NCBI GenBank assembly: GCA_965204165.1
Contig: OZ241969.1
Coordinates: 4,030,001 to 4,094,000 of the forward strand
Length of the DNA stretch: 64,000 nucleotides
Direction of reading: 5' to 3'
Source: VYFG01 sp965204165
GTDB taxonomy: Bacteria > Pseudomonadota > Gammaproteobacteria > Arenicellales > Poriferihabitantaceae
A program made the position numbers and the translations under genes. The number at the start of each line of letters is the position of its first letter. The first letter of the stretch is position 1. The notes below the pieces were generated by a model. The model was not told the DNA's origin. It saw only the letters and a program-made list of their open reading frames with translations, and did not search any database. Shown here one piece after another: positions 26,706-34,965 of the stretch.

Positions 26706-28500
26706 CGTATCGCAAGGTAGCCATCACGTTGGTTCCATCCTGGTTGTAGGTCGATGCGGTTTCGAACTCCTCATCGAAAATATTGTTGATCTCGATGCCC
26801 AGCGTCCACTGGCGTCTGAGTTTCACTCCAGCACGCAGATCCGCCACGGTGAACCCGTCCAGATCATCCGGGTTGTCACGGCTCTTTCCCTGGGACAGAA
26901 CCGACGCCCCGACGAACCACCTGCCGAAGTCGCGGTCGGCGGCGAGATTGATTATCCACTGCGGACGCCGGCGAAGCCGGTCGCCGCTTCTGCCGTCACG
27001 GGGATCCTGCAAGGTGAGCACCCCGGACAGGTTCCAGCCGCCCGCCTTGACATCGCCTGTCAGTTCCAGACCCTCGATTTCCGCTTCATCGATATTGACC
27101 GGCGAGTAGGTAAAGGTCTCCGGGTCCACAAGAACGGTACTGATCAGGTTCTCAACCCGGGTGCTGAACAGGTTGACGGACCAGCGGAAATTGTCCCTGT
27201 TGCCGGACAGGCCCACATCCAGGCTCCGGGCTGATTCCGCCACCAAATCCGGGTTGCCGAAACCGGGCCAATACAGTTCGTTGAATGAGGGTGCCTTGAA
27301 TGCCTCCCCCCAGGAAAGCGTGGCGCGCCGACGGTCGCCCAAATCCCATCCCATGGCAACACTCCCGGTCGTTTCACTGCCGAACTGTTCGTTGTCATCA
27401 TGACGCAGGGAAACCTCCAGGTCCATGGCACTGAAGCCGGGATGGACGGAAGTGAAGATGCCGGTATTGTCCCTGCTGTCCACCACGTAGTTGTCGCCCG
27501 TCCTGTACACTTTCTCGCTGATGTGATCCACGCCGAAGATCAGGTCGGCATTGCCGACGGCGATATCATTCTGCCAGGTCAACTGGTCCCGGTCGGTTTC
27601 GATGACGGACTGGAACACACGGTCCAGATACTGTTCGGCTTCATCCACGGCCTTGCCCGCCAGCAAGCTGGTGGTCCAGCGATCGTTCACGGTGAAGATG
27701 CCGCGCAGGTGCCCGACCCTGTTGAGAGTCTTTGCGGAATCCGCACCTTCAGAAAAGGCGTTGTCATATTCCGTATCACCGCTGGAATTCAGCAGGGACG
27801 CTTCCACTTCCAGCCGCTCGCCGACTTGTCCTCCCGACCTCAGGGACAGGGCGGTGTTTTCATAGCCGTCGTCGTCCGGTTCCGCGTCACGGCGGACGTC
27901 AAAGCCCGCGGTGGTGAAGGCGGATGCATGCATCGAATACCAGGCCGTACCACTGCCACCGGATATCCCGGCATCGATTTTCCTGGTTTCATGGCTTCCC
28001 TCACCGATACTGAGCGAGGGTCGAGGATCGTCTCCTCCCCTGCGCGTGAATATCTGGACCACGCCGCCGATGGCCTCGGAGCCGTACAGGCTGGAGCGCG
28101 GGCCTCGGACGACCTCGATCCTGTCCACCTGGTCGAGTGGAATATGCTGGAACGGCATTGCTCCCAGGGTGGCCGACCCGGCCTTGACGCCGTCGATCAG
28201 CACCAGGACATGGTCGGATTCGGTGCCCCGCAGGAACAGGGAGGCTTGCTGGCCCGCGCCTCCATTGCGGGTGATCACCACACCCGGTACGGTGGAAAGC
28301 ACCTCGGACAGGGTGGTTGCACCGCCCCGTTCGATCGCTTCGCGGGTGATGACGGTCACGGGTACCAGGGTCTCGTCCACGGTTTCCGCAGTGCGGGACG
28401 CGGTGACGACCACGGTGATGGGATTGTCCTGTGCCGCAGCGAACAGGGAGACGGTGTACAGCAGTACGCCGGCGATGCCGGCAAGAGGGTAGGTTTTCAT
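26695..28500 (-). CDS. btuB: TonB-dependent vitamin B12 outer-membrane receptor
   Basis: Encodes 601 residues, close to E. coli BtuB (614). A signal peptide ending near AAAQ is followed by a TonB-box-like ITVVVTASR, then the plug domain (LSEVLSTVPGVVIT, GTESDHVLVLIDGVKAGS, IEVVRGPRSSLYGSEAIGGVVQI). The rest is a 22-strand barrel ending in an aromatic/charged C-terminal strand. It is led by a cobalamin riboswitch and begins the btuB-btuF-2H-cobU operon, which makes B12 or cobinamide the likely ligand. Confidence 0.93.
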   Translation of the reverse strand: MKTYPLAGIAGVLLYTVSLFAAAQDNPITVVVTASRTAETVDETLVPVTVITREAIERGGATTLSEVLSTVPGVVITRNGGAGQQASLFLRGTESDHVLVLIDGVKAGSATLGAMPFQHIPLDQVDRIEVVRGPRSSLYGSEAIGGVVQIFTRRGGDDPRPSLSIGEGSHETRKIDAGISGGSGTAWYSMHASAFTTAGFDVRRDAEPDDDGYENTALSLRSGGQVGERLEVEASLLNSSGDTEYDNAFSEGADSAKTLNRVGHLRGIFTVNDRWTTSLLAGKAVDEAEQYLDRVFQSVIETDRDQLTWQNDIAVGNADLIFGVDHISEKVYRTGDNYVVDSRDNTGIFTSVHPGFSAMDLEVSLRHDDNEQFGSETTGSVAMGWDLGDRRRATLSWGEAFKAPSFNELYWPGFGNPDLVAESARSLDVGLSGNRDNFRWSVNLFSTRVENLISTVLVDPETFTYSPVNIDEAEIEGLELTGDVKAGGWNLSGVLTLQDPRDGRSGDRLRRRPQWIINLAADRDFGRWFVGASVLSQGKSRDNPDDLDGFTVADLRAGVKLRRQWTLGIEINNIFDEEFETASTYNQDGTNVMATLRYGGE

Positions 28501-28515
28501 CTGGAGATCTCGGTG

Positions 28516-28579
28516 ACTGCACGCACCCGTGCAGTGTTTCGTCAAGACCACGCCCCGGAATCAACAACCGGGCGTGGTC
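28516..28579 (-). promoter_or_regulatory. two hairpins between riboswitch and btuB (expression platform)
   Basis: Hairpin one pairs 28546-28558 with 28568-28579 (GACCACGCCC arms, one bulge, nine-base loop). Hairpin two pairs ACTGCAC (28516-28522) with GTGCAGT (28529-28535) and ends 15 bases before the btuB start codon, covering the region next to the ribosome-binding site. No T-run follows either, so control of translation initiation is more likely than termination. Confidence 0.5.
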
Positions 28580-28587
28580 ACACCAGG

Positions 28588-28812
28588 ATCGGGCAGGTCT
28601 CCGGACTCATGAGTGGCGGTGCCGGATGCATGCCTGCAATTGCACACCACCTGCGGTCCGCGCCTTCCCATACCAGATGTACAGTGGCTGATCGCCCCAT
28701 TCCAAAATACCGGGGGATCCTGCGAACCTGACTCATTTACCGTTGCGGGGGCAGTACCGGGATAGCCGCAATCGCGGCGCACCGGTTTCCCTTTTCACCC
28801 CTGGGCGAAGCC
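28588..28812 (-). promoter_or_regulatory. cobalamin (B12) riboswitch aptamer
   Basis: Read on the minus strand, the conserved blocks come in order: GTGAAAAGGGAA, a CCGGTG, then CTGCCCCCGCAACGGTAA, GCCACTG (B12 box region), TGGGAAGGCG, and the closing GAGTCCGGAGACCTGCC. These are the core elements of the AdoCbl riboswitch. It lies 88 bases before btuB and would shut the operon when intracellular cobalamin is plentiful. Confidence 0.93.
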
Positions 28813-28903
28813 GAAGCAACGCGCCAAGGGGAACCCGAGCCGTCAGTGATCATAGTGAAAACGCCTTCCCATGGCAACCCGGCATGCCCGGAGCCCCGGG
28901 CCA

Positions 28904-29356
28904 TCAGTCGGATTCCGCTTCCTCCACGTCCAGCACGGAACCATCGGCCGCCACGACGCGCACGCGGGCACCCGCATCCAGCGGTGGCCCGGTGACCAGC
29001 CACTGGGTGTCGTCCACCGAGATCTTGCCGTAGCCGTTGTTGATGGGCTGGATCAGCGTGAATACCCGGCCCACGTACTGCTGGCCACGGCGGTTGAGGT
29101 CGGGCTGGTCGCTCGCAACCTGTTTCCGGAAGAGGTACTTCCGGGACAGCACGATGCTGACGACCGACAGCCCGGAGAAGAGCAGGAACTGCACTTCCCA
29201 GCGCATTTCCGGGTAAAGGTACAGGACTCCCGCGGTCACGAGCGCCGACACGCCGAGCCAGAGAAAGAACAGGAACGAGGCCACCAGTTCCAGCACCAGC
29301 AGGCCAAGGCCCAGTATCAGCCAGCTCCAGTGGGTCATGGCCAGGATTTCAGTCAT
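28904..29356 (-). CDS. NfeD-like membrane protein
   Basis: Encodes 150 residues. Two or three N-terminal membrane helices (WSWLILGLGLLVLELV, LWLGVSALVTAGVLYLY, QFLLFSGLSVVSIVL) precede a soluble OB-fold domain (RRGQQYVGRVFTL..GYGKISVDDTQW). This is the short NfeD type that partners with SPFH proteins. It follows the qmcA-like gene by 39 bases and would sit with it in membrane microdomains. Confidence 0.88.
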   Translation of the reverse strand: MTEILAMTHWSWLILGLGLLVLELVASFLFFLWLGVSALVTAGVLYLYPEMRWEVQFLLFSGLSVVSIVLSRKYLFRKQVASDQPDLNRRGQQYVGRVFTLIQPINNGYGKISVDDTQWLVTGPPLDAGARVRVVAADGSVLDVEEAESD

Positions 29357-29395
29357 GTCCGGCGCCCCTCGCGTGCATCGGCTCGATCCGGCCCG

Positions 29396-30349
29396 TCAGG
29401 CCTTCCCGCCCTCACCGCCAGGCTTGGCGAACGCCTCCCGGACGATCTCCCCGATACCGCCCAGGGAGCCCAGCATGCTGGTTGCCTCCAAGGGCAGGAA
29501 GATCACCTTCTGGCTATCGGAGGACGCGACCTGTTCCAGCGAGTGGACGTATTTCTGGGCGATGAAGTAGTTCACTGCCTGGATGTCGCCGGCGGCAATG
29601 GCCTCGGACACCATGCGGGTGGCGTTGGCCTCCGCTTCCGCCTCCCGCTCACGGGCCTCGGCGGCCCGGAAAGCCGCCTCCTTCTCCGCCTCGGCCTCGA
29701 GGATCACGGCCTGCTTGGCGCCTTCCGCCCGCAGGATCTCCGACTGGCGCTTGCCCTCGGCGTCGAGGATCTCCGCCCGCTTGTCCCGCTCGGCCTTCAT
29801 CTGCCGCGCCATGGAATCCACCAGGTCCTGGGGCGGGGAAATGTCCTTGATCTCAATGCGGGTCACCTTGATTCCCCAGGGCGTGGTGGCGGAGTCGACC
29901 ACGCCGAGCAGCGCGGCATTGATGTGATCCCGCTTGGACAGGGACTCGTCCAGGTCCATGGACCCCAGCACGGTCCGGATATTGGTCATGGTGAGATTCA
30001 GCACCGCGTTTTCGAGCTGGTTCACCTCGTAGCTGGCCTTGGCCGAATCCAGCACCTGGAAGAACACCACGCCATCCACCCGCACCACGGCATTGTCCCG
30101 CGTGATCACGTCCTGGGAAGGCACTTCCAGCACCCGTTCCATCATGTTGACCCGCGCGCCGATCCGCTCGATGTAGGGAATCAGGAAATGAATGCCCGGC
30201 CGCATGCACCGGGTGAACCGGCCGAAACGCTCGACGGTGTACTCGAAGCCCTGCTGAACCGTGATGACCGACTTCGAGACGGTCAGTACGGCGAGCACGA
30301 TCAGTACGATGGCGGTGATGGTGGTTCCTGAAATCTCAAATCCGGCCAT
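29396..30349 (-). CDS. qmcA: SPFH/Band 7 protein, QmcA-like (paraslipin)
   Basis: Encodes 317 residues. One N-terminal membrane helix is followed by the Band 7 domain (VQQGFEYTVERFGRFTRCMRPGIHF split around residues 30-55, then VPSQDVITRDNAVVRVDGVV) and a long Glu/Ala/Lys-rich coiled coil (about residues 180-245). The protein forms large membrane-anchored oligomers that organise lipid domains and partner with NfeD, encoded next. Its exact physiological role is unsettled in any species. Confidence 0.92.
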   Translation of the reverse strand: MAGFEISGTTITAIVLIVLAVLTVSKSVITVQQGFEYTVERFGRFTRCMRPGIHFLIPYIERIGARVNMMERVLEVPSQDVITRDNAVVRVDGVVFFQVLDSAKASYEVNQLENAVLNLTMTNIRTVLGSMDLDESLSKRDHINAALLGVVDSATTPWGIKVTRIEIKDISPPQDLVDSMARQMKAERDKRAEILDAEGKRQSEILRAEGAKQAVILEAEAEKEAAFRAAEAREREAEAEANATRMVSEAIAAGDIQAVNYFIAQKYVHSLEQVASSDSQKVIFLPLEATSMLGSLGGIGEIVREAFAKPGGEGGKA

Positions 30350-30545
30350 GGGGGAATCCCTGTATTCGATGGGATCAATTAGACAGTTTGTAAACGGGGA
30401 AAAGCAAGTTAATTTCTGATTCGCAGGGTTAGGCCGTTGATGTTCACGGCATTATCGGCATCCATTCCAGTCCTCGCACTCTGACCGGGCAGGCACCGTG
30501 CTCCCGGCTTCGATCCTGGAGCCCGCCGGCGAATCGCGCCCGCCC

Positions 30546-31919
30546 TCAGAAAGGCAGGGACAGGTTCGGCCGGCATTCCAGGAGCAGCCGGCGGAATTCC
30601 TCCTGGATGCGCGCCAGCGCTGGCCCGCTCGTGGCCTCGAAGCGCAGGATCAGCGCAGGCGTGGTATTGGACGGCCGGATCAGCCCGAAGCCGTCTTCGA
30701 AATCCGCCCGGACACCGTCGATCCGGCTGATCTCGGCATCCGGAAACGAGGCACGGGCGGCCAGCACCTCCATCAACCGGAAGTGGTCGCCCTCCTCCAT
30801 CTCCAGCCGCAGTTCCGGCGTGTTTACCGTGTCCGGCAGCTCACCGAACACGTCCGCCGCCGGCCGGGAATCCGCCGCCAGGAGTTCGCACAGCCGGGCC
30901 CCGGCATAGAGCCCGTCATCGAATCCGCCCCAGCGGTCGTTGAAGAAGATGTGCCCGGACATCTCCCCGGCCAGGGCGGCACCGGTTTCGCGCAAGCGGG
31001 CCTTGATGAACGAGTGGCCGGTCTTCCACATCGTGGGCCTGCCGCCATGGGCGGCGATGTCCGCCGGCAGGACCTGGGAGCACTTGACGTCGAAAATGAT
31101 TTCCGAGCCGGGTCGCTCGCCAAGCACGCTGCGGGCAAAGAGCAGCATCAGCCGATCCGCCCAGATGATGGCTCCATCCGGCGCCACCGCGCCAAGGCGG
31201 TCGGCGTCGCCATCGAAGGCAAGCCCCACGTCGGCGCCGGTCTCGACCACCCACGCGACCAGGTCCGCGAGATTCTCCGGCTGGCTCGGGTCCGGGTGGT
31301 GGTTGGGAAAAGTGCCGTCGACGTCGCAGTAAAGCTCGGTCACCCCGCAGCCCAGGCCGCGGAAGATCCGCCCGGCCACGGCCCCGCCCACCCCGTTGCC
31401 GCAATCGATGACCACGTCAAGCGGTTTCGCCAGGCGCACATCTTCCAGGATACGCCTGCAGTAGGTGTCCAGGATGTCCCGCTCCGCATAGGATCCACGG
31501 CCGTCCAGGACGTCCCCGTCGAGCACCCGCCGCTTGATCCCCTGGATGGCCTCCCCCGAGAGGGTCACGCCATCGACCATCATCTTGAGACCGTTGTATT
31601 GCGGCGGGTTGTGGCTGCCGGTCACCTGTACGCCGGTGCCCGTGCCGAATTCCCGGGTGGCGAAATACAGCGCCGGCGTCGGGACCTGCCCGATGTCGAT
31701 CACGTCACAGCCCGCAGACCGGAGCCCCGCTGCCAATGCGCCCGACAGGCGCTCCCCGGACTGCCGCCCGTCGCGCCCGAGCACCACGGCGCCCGCCTCC
31801 TTCCCGCGCGCTTCGCTGCCCAGCGCCTGCCCGATGCGCCGCACCATCTCCTGCGTGAGGGTCCGGTCCACGATGCCGCGGATATCGTAGGCCTTGAAGA
31901 TCTCGTGGGGAAATTCCAT
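30546..31919 (-). CDS. algC: phosphomannomutase/phosphoglucomutase
   Basis: Encodes 457 residues. The phosphoserine loop is TGSHNPPQYNG at about residue 100, the metal site is FDGDADR, the sugar loop is GEMSGHIFF, and the phosphate-binding site near the C-terminus is RPSNTTPALILRFE. It interconverts hexose 1- and 6-phosphates for LPS, exopolysaccharide and nucleotide-sugar synthesis. The N-terminus FKAYDIRGIVD is as expected. Genes for the next steps are not adjacent. Confidence 0.93.
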   Translation of the reverse strand: MEFPHEIFKAYDIRGIVDRTLTQEMVRRIGQALGSEARGKEAGAVVLGRDGRQSGERLSGALAAGLRSAGCDVIDIGQVPTPALYFATREFGTGTGVQVTGSHNPPQYNGLKMMVDGVTLSGEAIQGIKRRVLDGDVLDGRGSYAERDILDTYCRRILEDVRLAKPLDVVIDCGNGVGGAVAGRIFRGLGCGVTELYCDVDGTFPNHHPDPSQPENLADLVAWVVETGADVGLAFDGDADRLGAVAPDGAIIWADRLMLLFARSVLGERPGSEIIFDVKCSQVLPADIAAHGGRPTMWKTGHSFIKARLRETGAALAGEMSGHIFFNDRWGGFDDGLYAGARLCELLAADSRPAADVFGELPDTVNTPELRLEMEEGDHFRLMEVLAARASFPDAEISRIDGVRADFEDGFGLIRPSNTTPALILRFEATSGPALARIQEEFRRLLLECRPNLSLPF

Positions 31920-32106
31920 CGGGGTTCAGTCCGGCTCGCCGGGAATGGCGGCGGAGTGTACGTGAAACACATGAAACCCCTGTGAACCCCGCCGCGCAGC
32001 CGCCGCGCCGCGATCAGCCTGACAGGGAAGCCGGAACCCTCTTGTCATCGGCATGGCGGCACGGGAACGCCAGGCCGGCGCGGGCAAATCGCGCAGGGCA
32101 GGCAAT

Positions 32107-33537
32107 TCAGCCGAACTTGTGGATCGCGCGCTTGTCGACGGCCAACGCCGCCTCGTGCACCGCTTCCGACAGCGTCGGGTGGGCATGCACGATGCGGGCG
32201 ATATCCTCCGAACTGGCATGGAACGCCATGGCCACTACGCATTCGCCGACCAGTTCCGAGACATGGGGCCCCACCATGTGAACGCCCAGCACCCGGTCGG
32301 TCTCTCCGTGGGAGACGATCTTCACCAGGCCGACGGGTTCCTCCATGGCCTTGGCCCGGCCGGTGGCGGCGAAGGGAAACATGCCCGACCTGACGGGGAC
32401 GCCGTCGGCCTTGAGCTGGCGCTCGGTCTGCCCCACCCAGGCCACCTCGGGGGAGGTATAGATCACCCAGGGCACCAGGTTGAAGTCCACGTGGCCCGGT
32501 TGTCCCGCGATGCGTTCGGCCACGGCAACACCTTCCTCGGAGCTCTTGTGCGCCAGCATGGGTCCCCGCACCGCGTCGCCAATGGCCCAGACGCCGTCTT
32601 CCGCCGTGCGGCAGTGGCCGTCCACCTCGATGAATCCGCGCGCATCGGTGGACACGCCGCTGTCCGAGGCCAGCAGGCCGTCGGTGGCCGGCCGCCGGCC
32701 GACCGCCACCACCACGCGGTCCACCTCCACCTGCTGCGACTCGCCCTTTTGGGTGTATTCCAGCTGCAGGCCGCCGGCCGTGGTGCTGACCTTGTCGACC
32801 ATGGCGCCGAGACGGATGTCCAGGCCCTGTTTGCGGAACTGCCTGGCCGCCTCCCGCGACACATGGGTGTCGGCGGCGACAAGAAAATCCTCCAGCGCCT
32901 CCAGCAGGACGACCTCCGACCCGAGCCGGCGCCAGACGCTGCCGAGTTCCAGGCCGACCACCCCCGCACCGATGACGCCCAGCCTTGCGGGCACTTCCTC
33001 GAAGTTGAGTGCCCCCGTGGAGTCCACGATCAGTTTCCCGTCAAAGGGTACCGCCGGCAACTCCACCGGCACGGACCCCGGCGCGAGGATGATGTTGTGG
33101 GCACTGATGGTCTGGCGAAGCTCACCGCTGGCCGGATCGAGCACGGCCACGTTCTTGTCCGTCATCAGGCGGCCCCTGCCGAAAATCGGGGCCACCTTGT
33201 TGGCCTTGAACAGGGTGGCGATGCCCCCGGTCAGGCCGGCCACGATCTCCTCCTTGCGGGCCTGCATCCTGCCGACATCCATGCTGGCGCCTTCTGCCTG
33301 GATGCCATGGGCGGGAAACTGGTGCACGAGGCGGTGGTACTGCTCCGAGGAATCCAGCAACGCCTTGGAGGGAATGCAGCCCACGTTGAGACAGGTGCCG
33401 CCAAGGGACGGATTGCCCCCGGCATCCGTGCGGTCGTCGATACAGGCCGTGGCCAGACCAAGCTGGGCGCAGCGGATCGCGGCGACGTAGCCGCCGGGCC
33501 CTCCCCCGATCACGATGACATCAAAATGTTCCGACAT
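32107..33537 (-). CDS. lpdA: dihydrolipoyl dehydrogenase (E3)
   Basis: Encodes 476 residues. The FAD site is VIGGGPGGYVAAIRCAQLG, the redox-active disulfide GGTCLNVGCIPSK, the NAD site VIGAGVVGLELGSVWRRLG, and the catalytic His-Glu region HAHPTLSEAVHEA near the C-terminus. It reoxidises the lipoyl group of the 2-oxoglutarate dehydrogenase complex. It is the last gene of sucA-sucB-lpdA, 130 bases after sucB. Confidence 0.95.
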   Translation of the reverse strand: MSEHFDVIVIGGGPGGYVAAIRCAQLGLATACIDDRTDAGGNPSLGGTCLNVGCIPSKALLDSSEQYHRLVHQFPAHGIQAEGASMDVGRMQARKEEIVAGLTGGIATLFKANKVAPIFGRGRLMTDKNVAVLDPASGELRQTISAHNIILAPGSVPVELPAVPFDGKLIVDSTGALNFEEVPARLGVIGAGVVGLELGSVWRRLGSEVVLLEALEDFLVAADTHVSREAARQFRKQGLDIRLGAMVDKVSTTAGGLQLEYTQKGESQQVEVDRVVVAVGRRPATDGLLASDSGVSTDARGFIEVDGHCRTAEDGVWAIGDAVRGPMLAHKSSEEGVAVAERIAGQPGHVDFNLVPWVIYTSPEVAWVGQTERQLKADGVPVRSGMFPFAATGRAKAMEEPVGLVKIVSHGETDRVLGVHMVGPHVSELVGECVVAMAFHASSEDIARIVHAHPTLSEAVHEAALAVDKRAIHKFG

Positions 33538-33667
33538 CCTGCTTACTCACGGTTGGCAGCCCGCCTGCGGCCGTCGCGGCGGGCTGGTGCGCCTTCGGCG
33601 CGTGTTTCGGTCCGGGGCAACCCATCCGCTCATCCGAGGCGGCCAGGAGGGTGGCACCCGGGGTGCA

Positions 33668-34921
33668 TCAGCACGCCAACAACAGCCGGGCCGGATCCTC
33701 CACCATCTGCTTGATGGTGACCAGGAACTGGACCGCATCCTTGCCGTCTATGATCCGGTGATCATAGGACAGGGCCAGGTACATCATCGGGCGCACCACC
33801 ACTTCCCCTTCCTCCACGACCGGCCTTTCCTGGATGGCATGCATGCCGAGAATGGCGCTCTGGGGCGGATTGATGATGGGAGTGGACACCAGGGATCCGA
33901 ACACTCCCCCGTTGGTAATGGTGAACGTGCCGCCGGCCAGGTCCTTGAGATCGATCTTGCCATCCCTTGCCTGGGCGCCGAACTCCCTGATTTTCGATTC
34001 GATTTCGGCAAATCCCAGGTCTTCGCAGTTGCGCAGCACCGGCACCACCAGCCCGCGCGGAGAGGACACCGCGATGCCGACATCCTGGTAGTGGTGCCGC
34101 ACGATATCGGTGCCGTCGATATAGGCGTTCACCAGGGGAAATCTCTGCAGCGCCACCACGCTGGCCTTGACGAAGAACGACATGAAGCCGAGCCGAGCCC
34201 CGTGGGTCTTTTCGAACGGTTCCTTGTAGCGGTTCCTGAGCGCCATCACAGGCTGCATGTTGACCTCGTTGAACGTGGTCAGCATGGCCGCCGTCTGCTG
34301 CGACTGCACCAGCCGGGCAGCGATCGTCTGGCGCAGGCGGGACATCGGTTCCCGGACCTCCTCCCGGCTGCCCGTGACCCCGGGCGCCCCACCCCCCGCG
34401 GCCTTCACCGGAACCTCGGCGGGAGCGGCGGGCGAGGTGGCGGTTTCCGCCGCAGCCGGCGGACCCGCATCCGGCGCCACCGAGTCGGCCATGTAGGCCA
34501 GCAGGTCCTCCTTGGTCAGCCTGCCCCCGGGTCCCGTGGGGGTGATGGCCGCAGGGTCGATGCCATGCTCCGCGACCAGGCGTTGCACCGCGGGGCCCAT
34601 CAGCTGCTCCCCTCCGGGGGCACTGCCGGGCGCTTCCTCGGATCCGGCATCGCCGGCACCCGCCTGGGGCGCGGTTCCTACCGCCTCCGTGTCCAGTACC
34701 GCCAGCACCTGTTCCGACGTCACCGTTTCCCCGGACTGGGCCCGGATTTCGGTCAGCACGCCGTTCGCCGGCGCCGGCACTTCCAGCACCACCTTGTCGG
34801 TCTCTACCTCCACCAGCACATCATCGCGGCTGACAGCCTCGCCGGGCTGCCTGTTCCAGTCAAGCAGCAGTCCGTCGGCCACGGATTCGGGCAATACCGG
34901 TACCTTGATTTCTACGGTCAT
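33668..34921 (-). CDS. sucB: dihydrolipoyllysine succinyltransferase (E2 of 2-oxoglutarate dehydrogenase)
   Basis: Encodes 417 residues. One lipoyl domain has the modified lysine in VEVETDKVVLEVPAP; a linker rich in Ala/Pro/Gly leads to the E3/E1-binding domain (GPAVQRLVAEHGIDPAAI), and the catalytic domain ends with SYDHRIIDGKDAVQFL (His/Asp). Only one lipoyl domain is present, as in gammaproteobacterial SucB. It lies 44 bases after sucA. Confidence 0.95.
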   Translation of the reverse strand: MTVEIKVPVLPESVADGLLLDWNRQPGEAVSRDDVLVEVETDKVVLEVPAPANGVLTEIRAQSGETVTSEQVLAVLDTEAVGTAPQAGAGDAGSEEAPGSAPGGEQLMGPAVQRLVAEHGIDPAAITPTGPGGRLTKEDLLAYMADSVAPDAGPPAAAETATSPAAPAEVPVKAAGGGAPGVTGSREEVREPMSRLRQTIAARLVQSQQTAAMLTTFNEVNMQPVMALRNRYKEPFEKTHGARLGFMSFFVKASVVALQRFPLVNAYIDGTDIVRHHYQDVGIAVSSPRGLVVPVLRNCEDLGFAEIESKIREFGAQARDGKIDLKDLAGGTFTITNGGVFGSLVSTPIINPPQSAILGMHAIQERPVVEEGEVVVRPMMYLALSYDHRIIDGKDAVQFLVTIKQMVEDPARLLLAC

Positions 34922-34965
34922 GGGTTCGGATTCTGGGGATGAAATCTAAGTGAAAGAGTCGGTTC

